Of a stretch of DNA of 64,000 nt, positions 1-9,690 are shown piece after piece. Source of the DNA: Arthrobacter echini. Lineage in GTDB: Bacteria; Actinomycetota; Actinomycetes; Actinomycetales; Micrococcaceae. The stretch lies in NCBI RefSeq assembly GCF_008107445.1, contig NZ_VSLD01000004.1:215025-279024 (forward strand), in the 5' to 3' direction. Made by a program: the position numbers and the translations under genes. Within the stretch, counting starts at the first letter, position 1; each line of letters begins with the position of its first letter. The notes below the pieces were generated by a model that ran no database searches, was not told the DNA's origin, and worked only from the letters and a program-made list of their open reading frames with translations.

Positions 1-1
1 G

Positions 2-1057
2 TACGTGGTGGAGAACGCCGGTCACCTCGCCTTCCCGTTCCGCAGGTACCAGATCCAGAAGTGCTGGCGCGGCGAGCGTCCGCAGGAGGGGCGCGCCCGC
101 GAGTTCACGCAGGCCGACATCGACGTCGTCGGCGACGGCGTCCTGCCCTTCCGGTACGACATCGAACTGGCCCTCACCGTCGTCGAGGCACTGGAGGCCC
201 TGCCGATCCCCGACTTCACCCTGCGCGTGAACAATCGCAAGCTCGCGGAGGGTTTCTACACTGCCATCGGCCTTCAGGACACAGCCGCCGTACTGCGCAG
301 CATCGACAAGCTCGAGAAGATCGGCCCCGAGAAAGTGGGCGCCCTGCTGCAGGAGGAGCTGGGGGCCGACGACGACCAGGTGCGCCTGGCCCTGGAGCTC
401 GCGACGATCCGCACCCCGGATACCTCCTTCGTGGAGCGGGTGCGTGCCCTGGGCGTCGCCCACGAACTCCTCGACGAGGGCCTCGAGGAACTCCGCCAGG
501 TGATTGCCGAAGCCACCCGCCGCGCTCCCGGACGCGTGGTTGCCGATCTGAGCATCGCCCGCGGCCTCGACTACTACACGGGAACCGTCTACGAGACCGT
601 GCTCGACGGCCACGAGGGTCTGGGCTCGATCTGTTCGGGCGGCCGCTATGACGCCCTGGCTCACAAGGGCAGTCGGACCTTTCCCGGCGTCGGGCTGTCC
701 ATCGGCGTCACCCGGCTCGTCTCGCGGATCCTCAGCCAGGGTTTCGCCTCGGTCTCCCGGGCCGTGCCGACGGCGGTCCTGGTAGCGCTGGCCGACGACG
801 ACGCCTGGTCCCGGGCGCAGGATGTCGCCACGGCGCTCCGGCAGCGGGGCATCGCCACCGAGGTCGCAGCGACGGCCGAGAAGTTCGGCAGGCAGATCAG
901 GTTCGCGGACCGGCGCGGCATCCCCTTCGTCTGGTTCACGGACGCGGACGGGACGCACGAGGTCAAGGACATCCGCTCGGGAGAGCAGCACAGCGCTGAT
1001 CCTGCGTCGTGGTCACCCCCCGCAGAGGACGTGCGACCGGTGATCACCATCGCCTGA
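2..1057 (+). CDS. hisS: Histidine--tRNA ligase, 5'-truncated by window edge
   Basis: Class II aminoacyl-tRNA synthetase that charges tRNA-His in the cytoplasm. The reading frame is already open at the first base, so the N-terminal part carrying motif 1 lies outside the window. What remains starts in motif 2 (FRRYQIQKCWRGERP, then REFTQADIDVVG). It continues through the histidine-specific stretch RGLDYYTGTVYE and the SGGRYD/GVGLSIGVTRL motif 3 region. It ends with the C-terminal anticodon-binding alpha/beta domain (about the last 95 residues). About 351 residues are visible against a usual 420-450. The permease downstream faces it; a short tandem repeat fills the 60-bp gap. Identity is firm. 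Confidence 0.96.
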   Translation, partial: YVVENAGHLAFPFRRYQIQKCWRGERPQEGRAREFTQADIDVVGDGVLPFRYDIELALTVVEALEALPIPDFTLRVNNRKLAEGFYTAIGLQDTAAVLRSIDKLEKIGPEKVGALLQEELGADDDQVRLALELATIRTPDTSFVERVRALGVAHELLDEGLEELRQVIAEATRRAPGRVVADLSIARGLDYYTGTVYETVLDGHEGLGSICSGGRYDALAHKGSRTFPGVGLSIGVTRLVSRILSQGFASVSRAVPTAVLVALADDDAWSRAQDVATALRQRGIATEVAATAEKFGRQIRFADRRGIPFVWFTDADGTHEVKDIRSGEQHSADPASWSPPAEDVRPVITIA

Positions 1058-1074
1058 ATGCCGCCCCGCCGCCC

Positions 1075-1116
1075 GCAGGGGCTGGAACCGGAGCAGAGGC
1101 TGGAACCGGAGCAGGG
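1075..1116. repeat. 18-bp tandem repeat between convergent genes
   Basis: Two copies of an 18-bp unit (gcaggggctggaaccgga, then one with a single substitution), plus the first 6 bp of a third. They fill most of the gap between the stop codons of hisS and the facing permease. It forms no obvious hairpin. Purpose unknown. Confidence 0.85.
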
Positions 1117-1118
1117 GT

Positions 1119-2378
1119 TCACCCGGTTCCGCGCCGGCGACGCGAGGAGAGGCCGCGCAGTGCAGCGCCGGCGGCGAGCGCCGTGAGCATGCCCAGCACC
1201 GACCTCCACGGCAGTGCGAGGGCCAGGGCGACGCATCCGGCAGCGCCCACCGCGTTGAGCCAGCGCGGAGCGAACCACCGCCGCTCCCCGACCGTGAGGG
1301 CCGCAACACCGACGACCGCACCGTGTACGAGCACGCCGAACGCCGCGCACCCGATGAGGGTGGGCAGCTGCACCGTGAGCAGGAGGACCACCACGACGGC
1401 AGCGGCACCGAGGATCGAGATCCAGGGTGCCCGGTAGCGGGTGGAGACCCGGGAGAACAGCTCCGGCAGCTCCCCGCCCAGGGACAGCGCGAGAGTCCTC
1501 CGGCCCAGCCCCGCGGTGAGGAACACCAGTGCGCCGAGACCGGCCAGCACCGCCGCACCGGTGATCACGGTTCCGAGGACGCCGGCGGACCCGGGATCGG
1601 CGGCCCCGCGGATCAGCTCGCGGAGCGGGACCGCGGTCTCCGCCAGCGCGATCGGGCCCAGCGACCTCAGCAGGGACACCGACAGCAGGAGATAGAGGCC
1701 CAGCGTGACGCCGAGGGCTCCGAGGACAACGGCCGGGATGTTGCGACGGGCTTCACGGACACCGTGACCCAGCGTTGCGCTGCGCCCGTACCCGGCGTAG
1801 GCGAAGACGAGCAGGCCGGCGCCCTGCAGCACGCCGCCTATCCCGGGGCTGGCGCCCATCGCGCCGCCGGTCGCTGCGGAGGACGCGGGGGAGGTCATGC
1901 CGACCACGACCGCGAAGGCGAGCACCGGGATGACGAGGGAGATGATCGCCCGGGTGGCCAACGTGGAGCGGGTCACCCCGAGGAGTGCAAGGATCGTGGT
2001 GGCGACGACCGCGGCGATCGCTGCGACCGTTTCACTGCCGGGAGCCGCGTAGAGCCCTACGGTGAGGGCGACTACCGCGCAGGCGGCCAGGCGGCCCGTG
2101 AGCTGCGCCCACCCGGCGAGGAAGCCCGTCCATGGTCCGAGCTGTTCACGCCCGTCCACCGCACCGTCGGTGAGTCCGTCCGCGAGGAGGGCCATTGCCG
2201 ACGCATTGGAGTAGGCGACGAATCCTGCGACGACCACTGCCAGGGGCAGGAACGCACCGGCCGAGGCGCCCGCCGGGGCGAACACCACGAACGCGCCCGC
2301 ACCGACCATCGAGCCGACCCCCACGGTCGTCGCATCGAAGCCCCCGAGGGGCTGGCGTGCTTCCGGCGGCAATGACAT
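1119..2378 (-). CDS. APC-superfamily amino acid permease
   Basis: Inner-membrane transporter of 419 residues with about 12 hydrophobic segments. The first one carries the APC-type glycine-rich unwound-helix motif (VGVGSMVGAGAFVV, about residues 19-32), which in the family contacts the amino/carboxylate groups of the substrate. A second family-like stretch is LLVFAYAGYGRSATLG near residue 190. The start ATG has a good ribosome site (gaggag, 5-10 nt upstream). It is slightly shorter than typical APC permeases (430-500). It stands alone on the minus strand between two tRNA synthetase genes. The substrate cannot be told; an amino acid or polyamine is likely. Confidence 0.85.
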   Translation of the reverse strand: MSLPPEARQPLGGFDATTVGVGSMVGAGAFVVFAPAGASAGAFLPLAVVVAGFVAYSNASAMALLADGLTDGAVDGREQLGPWTGFLAGWAQLTGRLAACAVVALTVGLYAAPGSETVAAIAAVVATTILALLGVTRSTLATRAIISLVIPVLAFAVVVGMTSPASSAATGGAMGASPGIGGVLQGAGLLVFAYAGYGRSATLGHGVREARRNIPAVVLGALGVTLGLYLLLSVSLLRSLGPIALAETAVPLRELIRGAADPGSAGVLGTVITGAAVLAGLGALVFLTAGLGRRTLALSLGGELPELFSRVSTRYRAPWISILGAAAVVVVLLLTVQLPTLIGCAAFGVLVHGAVVGVAALTVGERRWFAPRWLNAVGAAGCVALALALPWRSVLGMLTALAAGAALRGLSSRRRRGTG

Positions 2379-2556
2379 GCTTCTCCTCGGATCGGAACCC
2401 GCGGGACCAGCGGTGTCCCGCAGTGGTGCGGGTGCTGCAGGGCGCCTGTCGGGCTGGTCCTGACACGACCGGTAACGTTGGTCGCGCTTGACCCAACTCT
2501 AGGTCGGTGCCTCAACCACCTGCCAGCCATCTGTTACATCTGTGGGAAGGAATGCT

Positions 2557-4359
2557 GTGCTCCGCACGCATGAACTCGGTTCGCTTCGGACCGAGCACGT
2601 AGGACAAACCGTCACCCTGGCCGGGTGGGTGGCACGCCGCCGGGACCATGGCGGAGTGGCGTTCGTCGACCTCAGGGACGCCTCCGGAGTGGCGCAGGTG
2701 GTGGTCCGCGAGGAGGAGGTCTTCTCCGCACTGCGCAACGAGTACGTCCTGCAGATCGTCGGGACCGTGCAGCAGCGACCCGCGGGCAACGAGAACCCCG
2801 CCCTTCCCACCGGAGCCGTCGAGGTCATCGCGGACACCGTCACCATTCTCAATACCTCCGATCCGCTGCCGTTCCAGATCGACGAGCATGTGGAGGTGGG
2901 TGAGGAGGCGCGTCTGCGCCACCGCTACCTCGATCTGCGCCGGCCCGGCCCCCAGGCCAACCTGCGGCTCCGGTCCGAGGCCAGCCGCGTGGCCCGCGAA
3001 CTGCTGCACCGCGACGGTTTCGTGGAGATCGAGACCCCCACGCTGACCCGTTCCACCCCCGAGGGTGCCCGTGACTTCCTCGTGCCCGCGCGGCTGGCAC
3101 CGGGCTCCTGGTACGCCCTGCCGCAGTCGCCCCAGCTGTTCAAGCAGCTCCTGCAGGTGGGCGGTTTCGAGAAGTACTACCAGCTGGCGCGCTGCTACCG
3201 AGACGAGGACTTCCGCGCGGACCGCCAGCCGGAGTTCACCCAGCTCGACATCGAGGCGAGCTTCGTGGAGGAGGACGACATCATCGCCCTCGGCGAACAA
3301 CTCGTCTCCGCCCTGTGGAAACTGATCGACGTGGAGATCCCCCTGCCCATCCGCCGCATGACCTACGCGGATGCCATGGCCAGGTACGGCTCCGACAAGC
3401 CCGACCTGCGTTTCGGCCTCGAGCTCACGGAACTCACGGAGTTCTTCAGGGACACGGACTTCGGCGTGTTCAAAGCGCCCTACGTGGGCGCCGTGGTGAT
3501 GCCCGGAGGAGCCGCACAGCCGCGTCGCCAGCTCGACGCCTGGCAGGAGTGGGCCAAGCAGCGAGGCGCCAAGGGACTGGCGTACGTCCTGATCGACGAC
3601 GACGGCAGCCTGCGTGGACCGGTCGCCAAGAATCTCACCGAGGTGGAGCGGGAGGGCCTTGCGGGAGCCGTCGGCGCCGCCCCGGGCGACTGCATCTTCT
3701 TCGCCGCCGGCGACCGCGTGTCCTCACGGGCCATCCTGGGCGCAGCCCGCGTCGAGATCGGCCGACGCACCGGCCTCATCGACGAGAAGGCCTGGGCGTT
3801 CGTCTGGGTTGTCGACGCCCCGATGTTCGAACCGGCCTCGGCCGCAGTGGCGGCGGGAGATGTGGCCGTGGGCGGTGGAGCATGGACGGCAGTCCACCAC
3901 GCCTTCACCTCTCCGAAGCCGGAATTCCTCGACACCTTCGACACCGATCCCGAGAACGCACTGGCGTTCGCGTACGACATCGTCTGCAACGGCAACGAAC
4001 TCGGTGGAGGATCCATCCGGATCCATCGCAGGGACGTTCAGGAGCGTGTCTTCGCCGTCATGGGCCTCGGTGCAGAGGAGGCCGAGGAGAAGTTCGGCTT
4101 CCTGCTCGAGGGCTTCAAGTACGGTGCGCCCCCGCACGGCGGCATGGCGCTGGGCTGGGACCGCGTGGTGTCGTTGCTCGCCGGGACCGATTCGATCCGC
4201 GACGTCATCGCCTTCCCCAAGTCCGGTGGCGGCTACGATCCGCTGACCAGCGCTCCGGCGCCGATCACGGCCCAGCAGCGCAGGGAAGCGGGCGTGGACG
4301 CGAGGCCGAAGACTGGTACCGGTCCGGCGACAGGCACGGCACCGACGGTCGAGGGCTGA
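2557..4359 (+). CDS. aspS: Aspartate--tRNA ligase
   Basis: Charges tRNA-Asp (possibly also tRNA-Asn if the organism uses the GatCAB route; not decidable here). About 600 residues. N-terminal OB-fold anticodon-binding domain ([16 protein letters not shown], residues 20-40), then the class II core with motif 2 ([20 protein letters not shown]), the bacterial GAD insertion in the middle, and motif 3 ([14 protein letters not shown]) near the C-terminus. The frame is open to a GTG at 2542. I place the start at GTG 2557 because ggaagg (2545-2550) sits 6 nt before it and the protein then begins [10 protein letters not shown], the usual actinobacterial beginning. A hairpin terminator follows. Confidence 0.95.
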   Translation: MLRTHELGSLRTEHVGQTVTLAGWVARRRDHGGVAFVDLRDASGVAQVVVREEEVFSALRNEYVLQIVGTVQQRPAGNENPALPTGAVEVIADTVTILNTSDPLPFQIDEHVEVGEEARLRHRYLDLRRPGPQANLRLRSEASRVARELLHRDGFVEIETPTLTRSTPEGARDFLVPARLAPGSWYALPQSPQLFKQLLQVGGFEKYYQLARCYRDEDFRADRQPEFTQLDIEASFVEEDDIIALGEQLVSALWKLIDVEIPLPIRRMTYADAMARYGSDKPDLRFGLELTELTEFFRDTDFGVFKAPYVGAVVMPGGAAQPRRQLDAWQEWAKQRGAKGLAYVLIDDDGSLRGPVAKNLTEVEREGLAGAVGAAPGDCIFFAAGDRVSSRAILGAARVEIGRRTGLIDEKAWAFVWVVDAPMFEPASAAVAAGDVAVGGGAWTAVHHAFTSPKPEFLDTFDTDPENALAFAYDIVCNGNELGGGSIRIHRRDVQERVFAVMGLGAEEAEEKFGFLLEGFKYGAPPHGGMALGWDRVVSLLAGTDSIRDVIAFPKSGGGYDPLTSAPAPITAQQRREAGVDARPKTGTGPATGTAPTVEG

Positions 4360-4407
4360 GCGGGCCGGTCCCCGCGACCGGCCTCCCGTACCCCCGACAG
4401 TCGCGCG

Positions 4408-4438
4408 TCAGCGGATCCTTCATTCGTGGGTCCGCTGA
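4408..4438 (+). terminator. aspS terminator hairpin
   Basis: 11-bp stem (tcagcggatcc pairing with gggtccgctga, one G-U pair) with a 9-nt loop, about 50 nt after the aspS stop. There is no U tract, as is common for high-GC actinobacteria. Confidence 0.65.
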
Positions 4439-4490
4439 TCGCTGCCGGAGGAATCGGGACGGATCAGCGGCGGCCGTCGCCCGGTTGTGT

Positions 4491-4496
4491 CAGAAT
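4491..4496 (+). promoter_or_regulatory. Candidate -10 of the rib operon
   Basis: CAGAAT hexamer about 12-15 nt before the first paired bases of the FMN riboswitch, so transcription would begin near 4503. No clear -35 box is seen. The placement is inferred mainly from the riboswitch start. Confidence 0.45.
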
Positions 4497-4504
4497 TGTG
4501 CCAG

Positions 4505-4645
4505 TACGTGCTCCGGGGTCGGTGTAATTCCGAACCGGCGGTTATAGTCCGCGACCCGCTCCTTGTTCCGCACCCGCGGAACGGGAGCGGTCGAGCCGGT
4601 GGAATTCCGGGACCGACAGTCAAAGTCTGGATGGGAGAAGCACGA
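4505..4645 (+). promoter_or_regulatory. FMN riboswitch (RFN element)
   Basis: The conserved RFN blocks appear in order: ggggtcggtgtaattccgaa (4515-4534), ccggcggttatagtccgcga (4535-4554), then gagccggtggaattccgg (4593-4610), gaccgacagtcaaagtc (4611-4627) and tggatgggagaag (4628-4640). These match the FMN aptamer's P2-P6 core almost base for base. It lies directly upstream of ribM-ribD-ribE-ribB-ribH, so FMN should switch the operon off. Between aptamer and ribM are a GGCACC/GGTGCC hairpin (4696-4713) without a U tract and a small TCGTC/GACGA hairpin (4744-4758) that overlaps the ribM ribosome site. Translational control is therefore possible, but the expression platform is not resolved. Together with the terminator this accounts for the 408-bp gap after aspS. 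Confidence 0.95.
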
Positions 4646-4767
4646 ACAGCAGGGTCCTGCCGCTGCCCCATGGGCGGCGGCCAGGATGCGGTCCTGGCAC
4701 CTTCGATGGTGCCTGCCGCGTCCGGCGCTGCCATCGCCCGGAGTCGTCGTGATGACGAAGGATCGGC

Positions 4768-5451
4768 ATGGATCTCCTGCAGTGGCTCTTCGAGGCCCGC
4801 ATTCCCGTTGGTGGCGGTTCGCTCCTGTTCCGTGAGGTGATGGGCAACGTCTTCGGGCTGCTCAGCGCCTTCGGCGGCATGAGGCGCCGTATCTGGGCGT
4901 GGCCCGTGGGCATCATCGGCAACCTGCTGCTCCTGACCGTCTTCCTCGGGTCCCTCTTCGGTGGGGCCGGAGCCGCCAATCTGCTCGGCCAGGCCGGACG
5001 GCAGCTCATGTTCATCATCGTCTCCGTCTACGGTTGGCGGCAGTGGCAGCTCAGCAGTCGCAGCGGTGGCCAGGCGGTCACTCCGCGGTGGGCGGGCACG
5101 CGTACCCGCCTCGGCATGGTGGTCGTCATGATCGCCGGCACCCTCGCCCTCACGCCGGTCTTCCGTGCACTCGGCTCCTACGAGCCGGTCTGGGCCGATG
5201 CGTGGACCTTCGTGGGGTCCCTCCTGGCCACCTACGGCATGGCCAAGGGCTGGGTGGAGTTCTGGCTCGTGTGGGTGGCCGTGGACCTCGTGGGTGTGCC
5301 CCTGCTCTTCAGCGCCGGTTACTACGCGAGCGCCTTCATGTACGTGTTCTACGGCGTGTTCACGCTCATCGGCTTCTTCGTCTGGGCCCGCGCGCAGCGC
5401 TCCGCCAAGCCGAGCATCGAGACCCTCCTGCCCGATCCGACCCTGCGGTGA
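4768..5451 (+). CDS. ribM: Riboflavin transporter, PnuC/RibM family
   Basis: Integral membrane protein of 227 residues with about 7 predicted helices and no signal peptide. It belongs to the PnuC-like vitamin transporters. The YGWRQW stretch near residue 90 and the later FWLVWVAVDLVGVP helix match the family's tryptophan-rich repeats. Family members move nicotinamide riboside, thiamine or riboflavin by facilitated diffusion. Its place as first gene behind an FMN riboswitch and before ribD points to riboflavin (RibM), as known for related actinobacterial operons. ATG start with gaagga at 4757-4762. The stop overlaps the ribD start. The substrate is inferred from context, not from residues. Confidence 0.85.
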   Translation: MDLLQWLFEARIPVGGGSLLFREVMGNVFGLLSAFGGMRRRIWAWPVGIIGNLLLLTVFLGSLFGGAGAANLLGQAGRQLMFIIVSVYGWRQWQLSSRSGGQAVTPRWAGTRTRLGMVVVMIAGTLALTPVFRALGSYEPVWADAWTFVGSLLATYGMAKGWVEFWLVWVAVDLVGVPLLFSAGYYASAFMYVFYGVFTLIGFFVWARAQRSAKPSIETLLPDPTLR

Positions 5452-6524
5452 GCGCGACACCTACCGGCACCACGCCGGAGCCCAGTGGGCCCGAGGTCGC
5501 AGCCATGAAGCGCGCCCTGGAGCTCGCAGCGCTCGGCGTCAGGGGCGCGAATCCGCTGGTGGGCGCGGTCGTGCTGTCCGCCGACGGCCGGATTCTGGGG
5601 GAGGGGCACCACCGCGGCGCCGGGACACCGCACGCCGAGCCTGCGGCCCTGGCCGAGACGCTCCGGCGGGGCAACGATCCCCGAGACTCCACCGTGGTGG
5701 TGACGCTCGAGCCGTGCAATCACACCGGGCGGACGGCGCCCTGCACGCAGGTGCTGCGTGAGGCAGGGGTGCGGCGGGTGGTCTACGCCGTGCACGACGT
5801 CCACGGCGTGGCCGCAGGCGGCGCACAGCACCTGCGCGAGGCGGGTATCGAGTGCGTCGGCGGTCCCGGCGCCGCGGCGGCGAGGATGCTGAACGAACGG
5901 TGGACCGCTGCCCTGGCCGGTCGCCGCCCATTCGTCACCGCGAAGTCCGCCCAGTCGCTCGACGGTCGGGTCGCCGCGCCGGACGGCTCCAGCCGGTGGA
6001 TCACCGGGGACCGGGCACGCGAGGACGGACACCGGCTGCGTCGGCTGGCCGACGCCGTCCTCGTGGGCAGCGGCACCCTCCTGGCCGACGATCCACGCCT
6101 GACGGCACGGCAGCCCGACGCGGAGTCCGTACCGCGCGGGCGTTCGGCGCTGCGGGTCGTCATGGGCATGACACCCGTACCGGAGCGTGCCGCGATGCGC
6201 GGGCCGGGATTCGTCCAGCTGGCCACCCGGGACGTGGGGGCCGCGCTCAACACGCTGTACGAGCAGGGCGTGCGGCACCTCCTGGTGGAGGGCGGTCCGC
6301 GGATCACCTCCGCCTTCCTCCGGGCCGGCGCCGTGGACGAACTGTTCTCGTACGTGGCCCCGCTGATCCTCGGGGACGGCGCGCCGGCGTTCCCCGATCT
6401 CGGTGCGGAGTCGCTCACCGACGGCCTTCGCTGGATCCCCGACGACGCCGGAGGGCCGCGGCTGCTCGAGTTCGGAGCGGATGTCCGCCTCCATCTGCGA
6501 CCACCGGGCCCGCAAGGCTCCTGA
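5448..6524 (+). CDS. ribD: Bifunctional deaminase/reductase RibD
   Basis: Catalyses the second and third steps of riboflavin synthesis: deamination of the pyrimidine produced from GTP, then NADPH reduction of the ribosyl side chain. 358 residues. The N-terminal cytidine-deaminase-like domain has the zinc motifs HAEPAAL (about 58-64) and PCNHTGRTAPC (about 86-96). The C-terminal DHFR-like reductase begins near residue 160 (FVTAKSAQSLDGRVA) and holds DAVLVGSGTLLADDP and LLVEGGPRI. I chose GTG 5448 because it overlaps the ribM stop as GTGA and the protein begins just before the deaminase helix. The frame stays open upstream but overlaps ribM. It is translationally coupled to ribM. Confidence 0.95.
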   Translation: MSATPTGTTPEPSGPEVAAMKRALELAALGVRGANPLVGAVVLSADGRILGEGHHRGAGTPHAEPAALAETLRRGNDPRDSTVVVTLEPCNHTGRTAPCTQVLREAGVRRVVYAVHDVHGVAAGGAQHLREAGIECVGGPGAAAARMLNERWTAALAGRRPFVTAKSAQSLDGRVAAPDGSSRWITGDRAREDGHRLRRLADAVLVGSGTLLADDPRLTARQPDAESVPRGRSALRVVMGMTPVPERAAMRGPGFVQLATRDVGAALNTLYEQGVRHLLVEGGPRITSAFLRAGAVDELFSYVAPLILGDGAPAFPDLGAESLTDGLRWIPDDAGGPRLLEFGADVRLHLRPPGPQGS

Positions 6525-6561
6525 CCCCCCCCGCCAGTCCCGTCCACCGAAGGAAGTACCA

Positions 6562-7211
6562 GTGTTCACAGGAATCGTGTCCGAACAGGGCAGCGTCGTC
6601 TCCCTCGACCTCGCCGGCGACGGCGAGAGCGGCCTCCTCGTGGTCGAGGCTCCGGCCACGGGCCGGGACCTGGCTCCGGGCGCCTCGATCGCCGTCAACG
6701 GGGTCTGCCTCACCGCCGTGACCCTCGACGGCCCGCGCGTGGGGGTCGACGTCATGGGGGAGACCCTGCGGCGCACCACCACCGGGGCACTGCAGCCGGG
6801 CGCCCCGGTCAATCTCGAACGATGCGTGCCGGCCGGCGGTCGGCTCGACGGGCACGTGGTCCAGGGTCATGTGGACGGCATCGGCGTGCTGCTGGAGCGC
6901 GAGGACCTCGGGGCGTGGCACCGGCTCCGTTTCGGTCTGCCGTCCACGCTGGGCCGCTACGCGGCGGAGAAGGGCTCCGTGGCGATCGACGGTGTGTCCC
7001 TGACCGTGACCGCGGTCAGTCGTCCGCAGGAGCCGCAGCAGTGGTTCGAGGTGGGACTGATCCCCACCACGCTCCGGGAGACCGGGCTCGGCGCACGGAA
7101 CGTGGGAGATCCCGTGAATCTCGAGATGGACGTCCTGGCCAAGTACGCCGAGCGGCTCCTCGGCTTCATGGCGGTCGACGCCCCCGGGACATCCACCGAC
7201 CAGGATGCGCC

Positions 7212-7215
<4 letters not shown>
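6562..7215 (+). CDS. ribE: Riboflavin synthase alpha subunit
   Basis: Dismutates two molecules of 6,7-dimethyl-8-ribityllumazine into riboflavin and the RibD product. 217 residues in two similar lumazine-binding barrels: the first opens with FTGIVSEQG and has INGVCLTA-like [10 protein letters not shown], the second has [11 protein letters not shown] and [10 protein letters not shown]. This is the normal length. GTG start at 6562 with gaaggaag 6-13 nt upstream; MFTGIV is the classic N-terminus. The stop overlaps the ribB start. The product is the last enzyme of the pathway, fed by RibH. Confidence 0.95.
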
Positions 7216-7889
<674 letters not shown>

Positions 7890-7969
7890 GCGCACAGGCA
7901 GGACCGAGCACCACCGATCATCGCCCAGCACCACCGACACATCCGAGCAGCAGGACACGAAGGAGAACC

Positions 7970-8455
7970 ATGAGCGGCCACGGAGCACCCACCATCGACC
8001 TCAGCACCGTGCAGGGGGAAGCCGACGAACCCCTGCGCCTGGCGGTCATCGCCGCGAGCTGGCACACGCAGATCATGGACGGGCTCCTGGGCGGCGCCCT
8101 CCGCGCAGCGGCCGAGGCCGGAGTCGCGGTGACACAGCTCCGCGTGCCGGGCAGTTTCGAACTCCCCGTCGCCGCTGCCAGGCTCGCTCCGCACGTCGAC
8201 GCCGTCGCCGCCCTCGGCGTCGTGATCCGCGGCGGTACGCCGCACTTCGACTACGTCTGCCAGGCGGCGACGTCGGGCCTCACGGAGGTGAGCGTCAGGA
8301 CAGGAGTGCCGATCGGCTTCGGGGTGCTGACGTGCGACACCGAGCAGCAGGGCCTCGATCGGGCAGGACTGCCCGGCTCCTCCGAGGACAAGGGACACGA
8401 AGCAGTCACCGCGGCCCTCGCGACGGCGGCCCTCCTGCGCCGGTGGGAGCGGTGA
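7970..8455 (+). CDS. ribH: 6,7-dimethyl-8-ribityllumazine synthase
   Basis: Condenses the RibB product with the RibD/phosphatase product to give lumazine, the substrate of RibE; the family forms pentamers or icosahedral shells. 161 residues. Visible motifs are [15 protein letters not shown] (substrate loop), [11 protein letters not shown] and [14 protein letters not shown], whose histidine is the family's proton-transfer residue. ATG 7970 has gaaggag 5-11 nt upstream. The frame is open far upstream, but only from this ATG does the protein match the family. Last gene of the rib operon, followed by a terminator hairpin. Confidence 0.95.
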   Translation: MSGHGAPTIDLSTVQGEADEPLRLAVIAASWHTQIMDGLLGGALRAAAEAGVAVTQLRVPGSFELPVAAARLAPHVDAVAALGVVIRGGTPHFDYVCQAATSGLTEVSVRTGVPIGFGVLTCDTEQQGLDRAGLPGSSEDKGHEAVTAALATAALLRRWER

Positions 8456-8456
8456 A

Positions 8457-8480
8457 GGGGCCTGCGTCACAGCAGGCCCC
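8457..8480 (+). terminator. rib operon terminator
   Basis: Perfect 9-bp stem (ggggcctgc / gcaggcccc) with a 6-nt loop, starting two bases after the ribH stop codon. No U tract. Confidence 0.75.
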
Positions 8481-8510
8481 CCGGGTGCGGTCCGGGCACC
8501 TGCGAGCCGA

Positions 8511-8516
8511 TAGCCT
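8511..8516 (+). promoter_or_regulatory. Leaderless promoter -10 of hisE
   Basis: TAGCCT ends 6 nt before GTG 8523, the spacing at which transcription would start on the start codon. No ribosome site precedes the GTG. Confidence 0.65.
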
Positions 8517-8522
8517 AGGAAC

Positions 8523-8786
8523 GTGAAAACCTTTGATTCCCTGTTCGGGGAGCTCAGCGCGAAGGCCGTCGACAGGCCCGCCGGATCGCGTACCGTGGCC
8601 GAACTCGACGCCGGCGTGCACGGCATCGGCAAGAAGATCGTCGAGGAAGCCGCCGAGGTCTGGATGGCTGCCGAGTACGAGACCACCGAGAACACCGCGG
8701 AGGAGATCTCCCAGCTGCTCTACCACCTGCAGGTGCTCATGATCGCCAAGGGTCTGAGCCCGGAGGACGTCTACAGGCATCTGTAG
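8523..8786 (+). CDS. hisE: Phosphoribosyl-ATP diphosphatase
   Basis: Second step of histidine synthesis, hydrolysing phosphoribosyl-ATP to phosphoribosyl-AMP. 87 residues, the size of the stand-alone actinobacterial enzyme. All-alpha MazG-like fold with the metal-binding motif [16 protein letters not shown] (about 38-53) and the second acidic helix [16 protein letters not shown] start chosen because TAGCCT lies 6 nt upstream and no Shine-Dalgarno is present (leaderless). hisG follows after 48 bp; the two are the usual actinobacterial pair. Confidence 0.95.
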   Translation: MKTFDSLFGELSAKAVDRPAGSRTVAELDAGVHGIGKKIVEEAAEVWMAAEYETTENTAEEISQLLYHLQVLMIAKGLSPEDVYRHL

Positions 8787-8834
8787 CCAGGTACGGCCCA
8801 CACTCCTCCCTCCCGCCCCCAGTGAAAGACCCCC

Positions 8835-9680
8835 ATGCTCCGTGTAGCAGTCCCCAACAAGGGCGCCCTCTCCGAGGCCGCCTCGTCCATGCTCGCCGAA
8901 GCCGGGTACCGGCAGCGCCGTGATTCCCGCGAACTCGTCCTCGTGGACCCCGAGAACGAGATCGAGTTCTTCTTCCTCCGACCCCGCGACATCGCCGTGT
9001 ACGTGGGCTCGGGAACCCTCGAGGTCGGGATCACCGGTCGCGATCTCCTCCTCGACGCACAGGTTGCCGCCGAGGAGCGCCTGCAGCTCGGCTTCGCGGC
9101 GTCCACCTTCCGTTTCGCCGGTCCCGCCGGCGACTTCTCGTCGCTGGAGGAGCTCGAGGGCAAGCGCATCGCGACCAGCTTCGAGTGCCTCCTGAACGAC
9201 TACCTGAGGGCGCGCGACATCTCCGCCACGGTGGTGCGGCTGGACGGCGCCGTGGAGTCGTCCGTGCGTCTCGGCGTGGCAGATGCCATCGCCGACGTCG
9301 TCGAGACGGGCACCACACTGCGTGCGGCCGGGATGGAGGTCTTCGGCGAACCGATCCTCGAGAGCGAGGCCGTGCTGATCGTCCGCTCGGGCGTGGAAGC
9401 GCCCGCCGGACTCGAGGTGCTGCTGCGCCGCCTGCAGGGCGTCCTCGTGGCACGCCAGTACGTGATGATGGACTACGACATCCGCACGGACCTCGTCGAG
9501 GCCGCCGCGGCCCTGACGCCGGGACTCGAGTCGCCCACGGTCTCGCCGCTGCGGGACTCCGACTGGGTGGCCGTGCGCTCGATGGTCCGGCGCAACCGGA
9601 CCAACCGGATCATGGACGAGCTCTACGAGCTCGGCGCCCGCGCCATCCTCGTGAGCAGCATCCACGCGTGCCGGATCTAG
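8835..9680 (+). CDS. hisG: ATP phosphoribosyltransferase, long form
   Basis: First and committed step of histidine synthesis: joins ATP and PRPP. 281 residues, so the long HisG with a C-terminal regulatory domain that binds histidine (about residues 205-281), not the short form needing HisZ. Catalytic domain motifs are [11 protein letters not shown] at the N-terminus, [18 protein letters not shown] and the PRPP loop [17 protein letters not shown] (about 154-170). ATG start; the upstream ribosome site is weak (gtgaaag). Third gene hisF follows 10 bp later, so hisE-hisG-hisF form one unit. Feedback inhibition by histidine is expected from the domain. Confidence 0.96.
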   Translation: MLRVAVPNKGALSEAASSMLAEAGYRQRRDSRELVLVDPENEIEFFFLRPRDIAVYVGSGTLEVGITGRDLLLDAQVAAEERLQLGFAASTFRFAGPAGDFSSLEELEGKRIATSFECLLNDYLRARDISATVVRLDGAVESSVRLGVADAIADVVETGTTLRAAGMEVFGEPILESEAVLIVRSGVEAPAGLEVLLRRLQGVLVARQYVMMDYDIRTDLVEAAAALTPGLESPTVSPLRDSDWVAVRSMVRRNRTNRIMDELYELGARAILVSSIHACRI

Positions 9681-9690
9681 GGGAGACGTC

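Noticed and set aside
8457..8522. The ribH-hisE gap as a regulatory leader of the his genes
   Set aside because: It contains only a simple terminator hairpin and the leaderless promoter of hisE.
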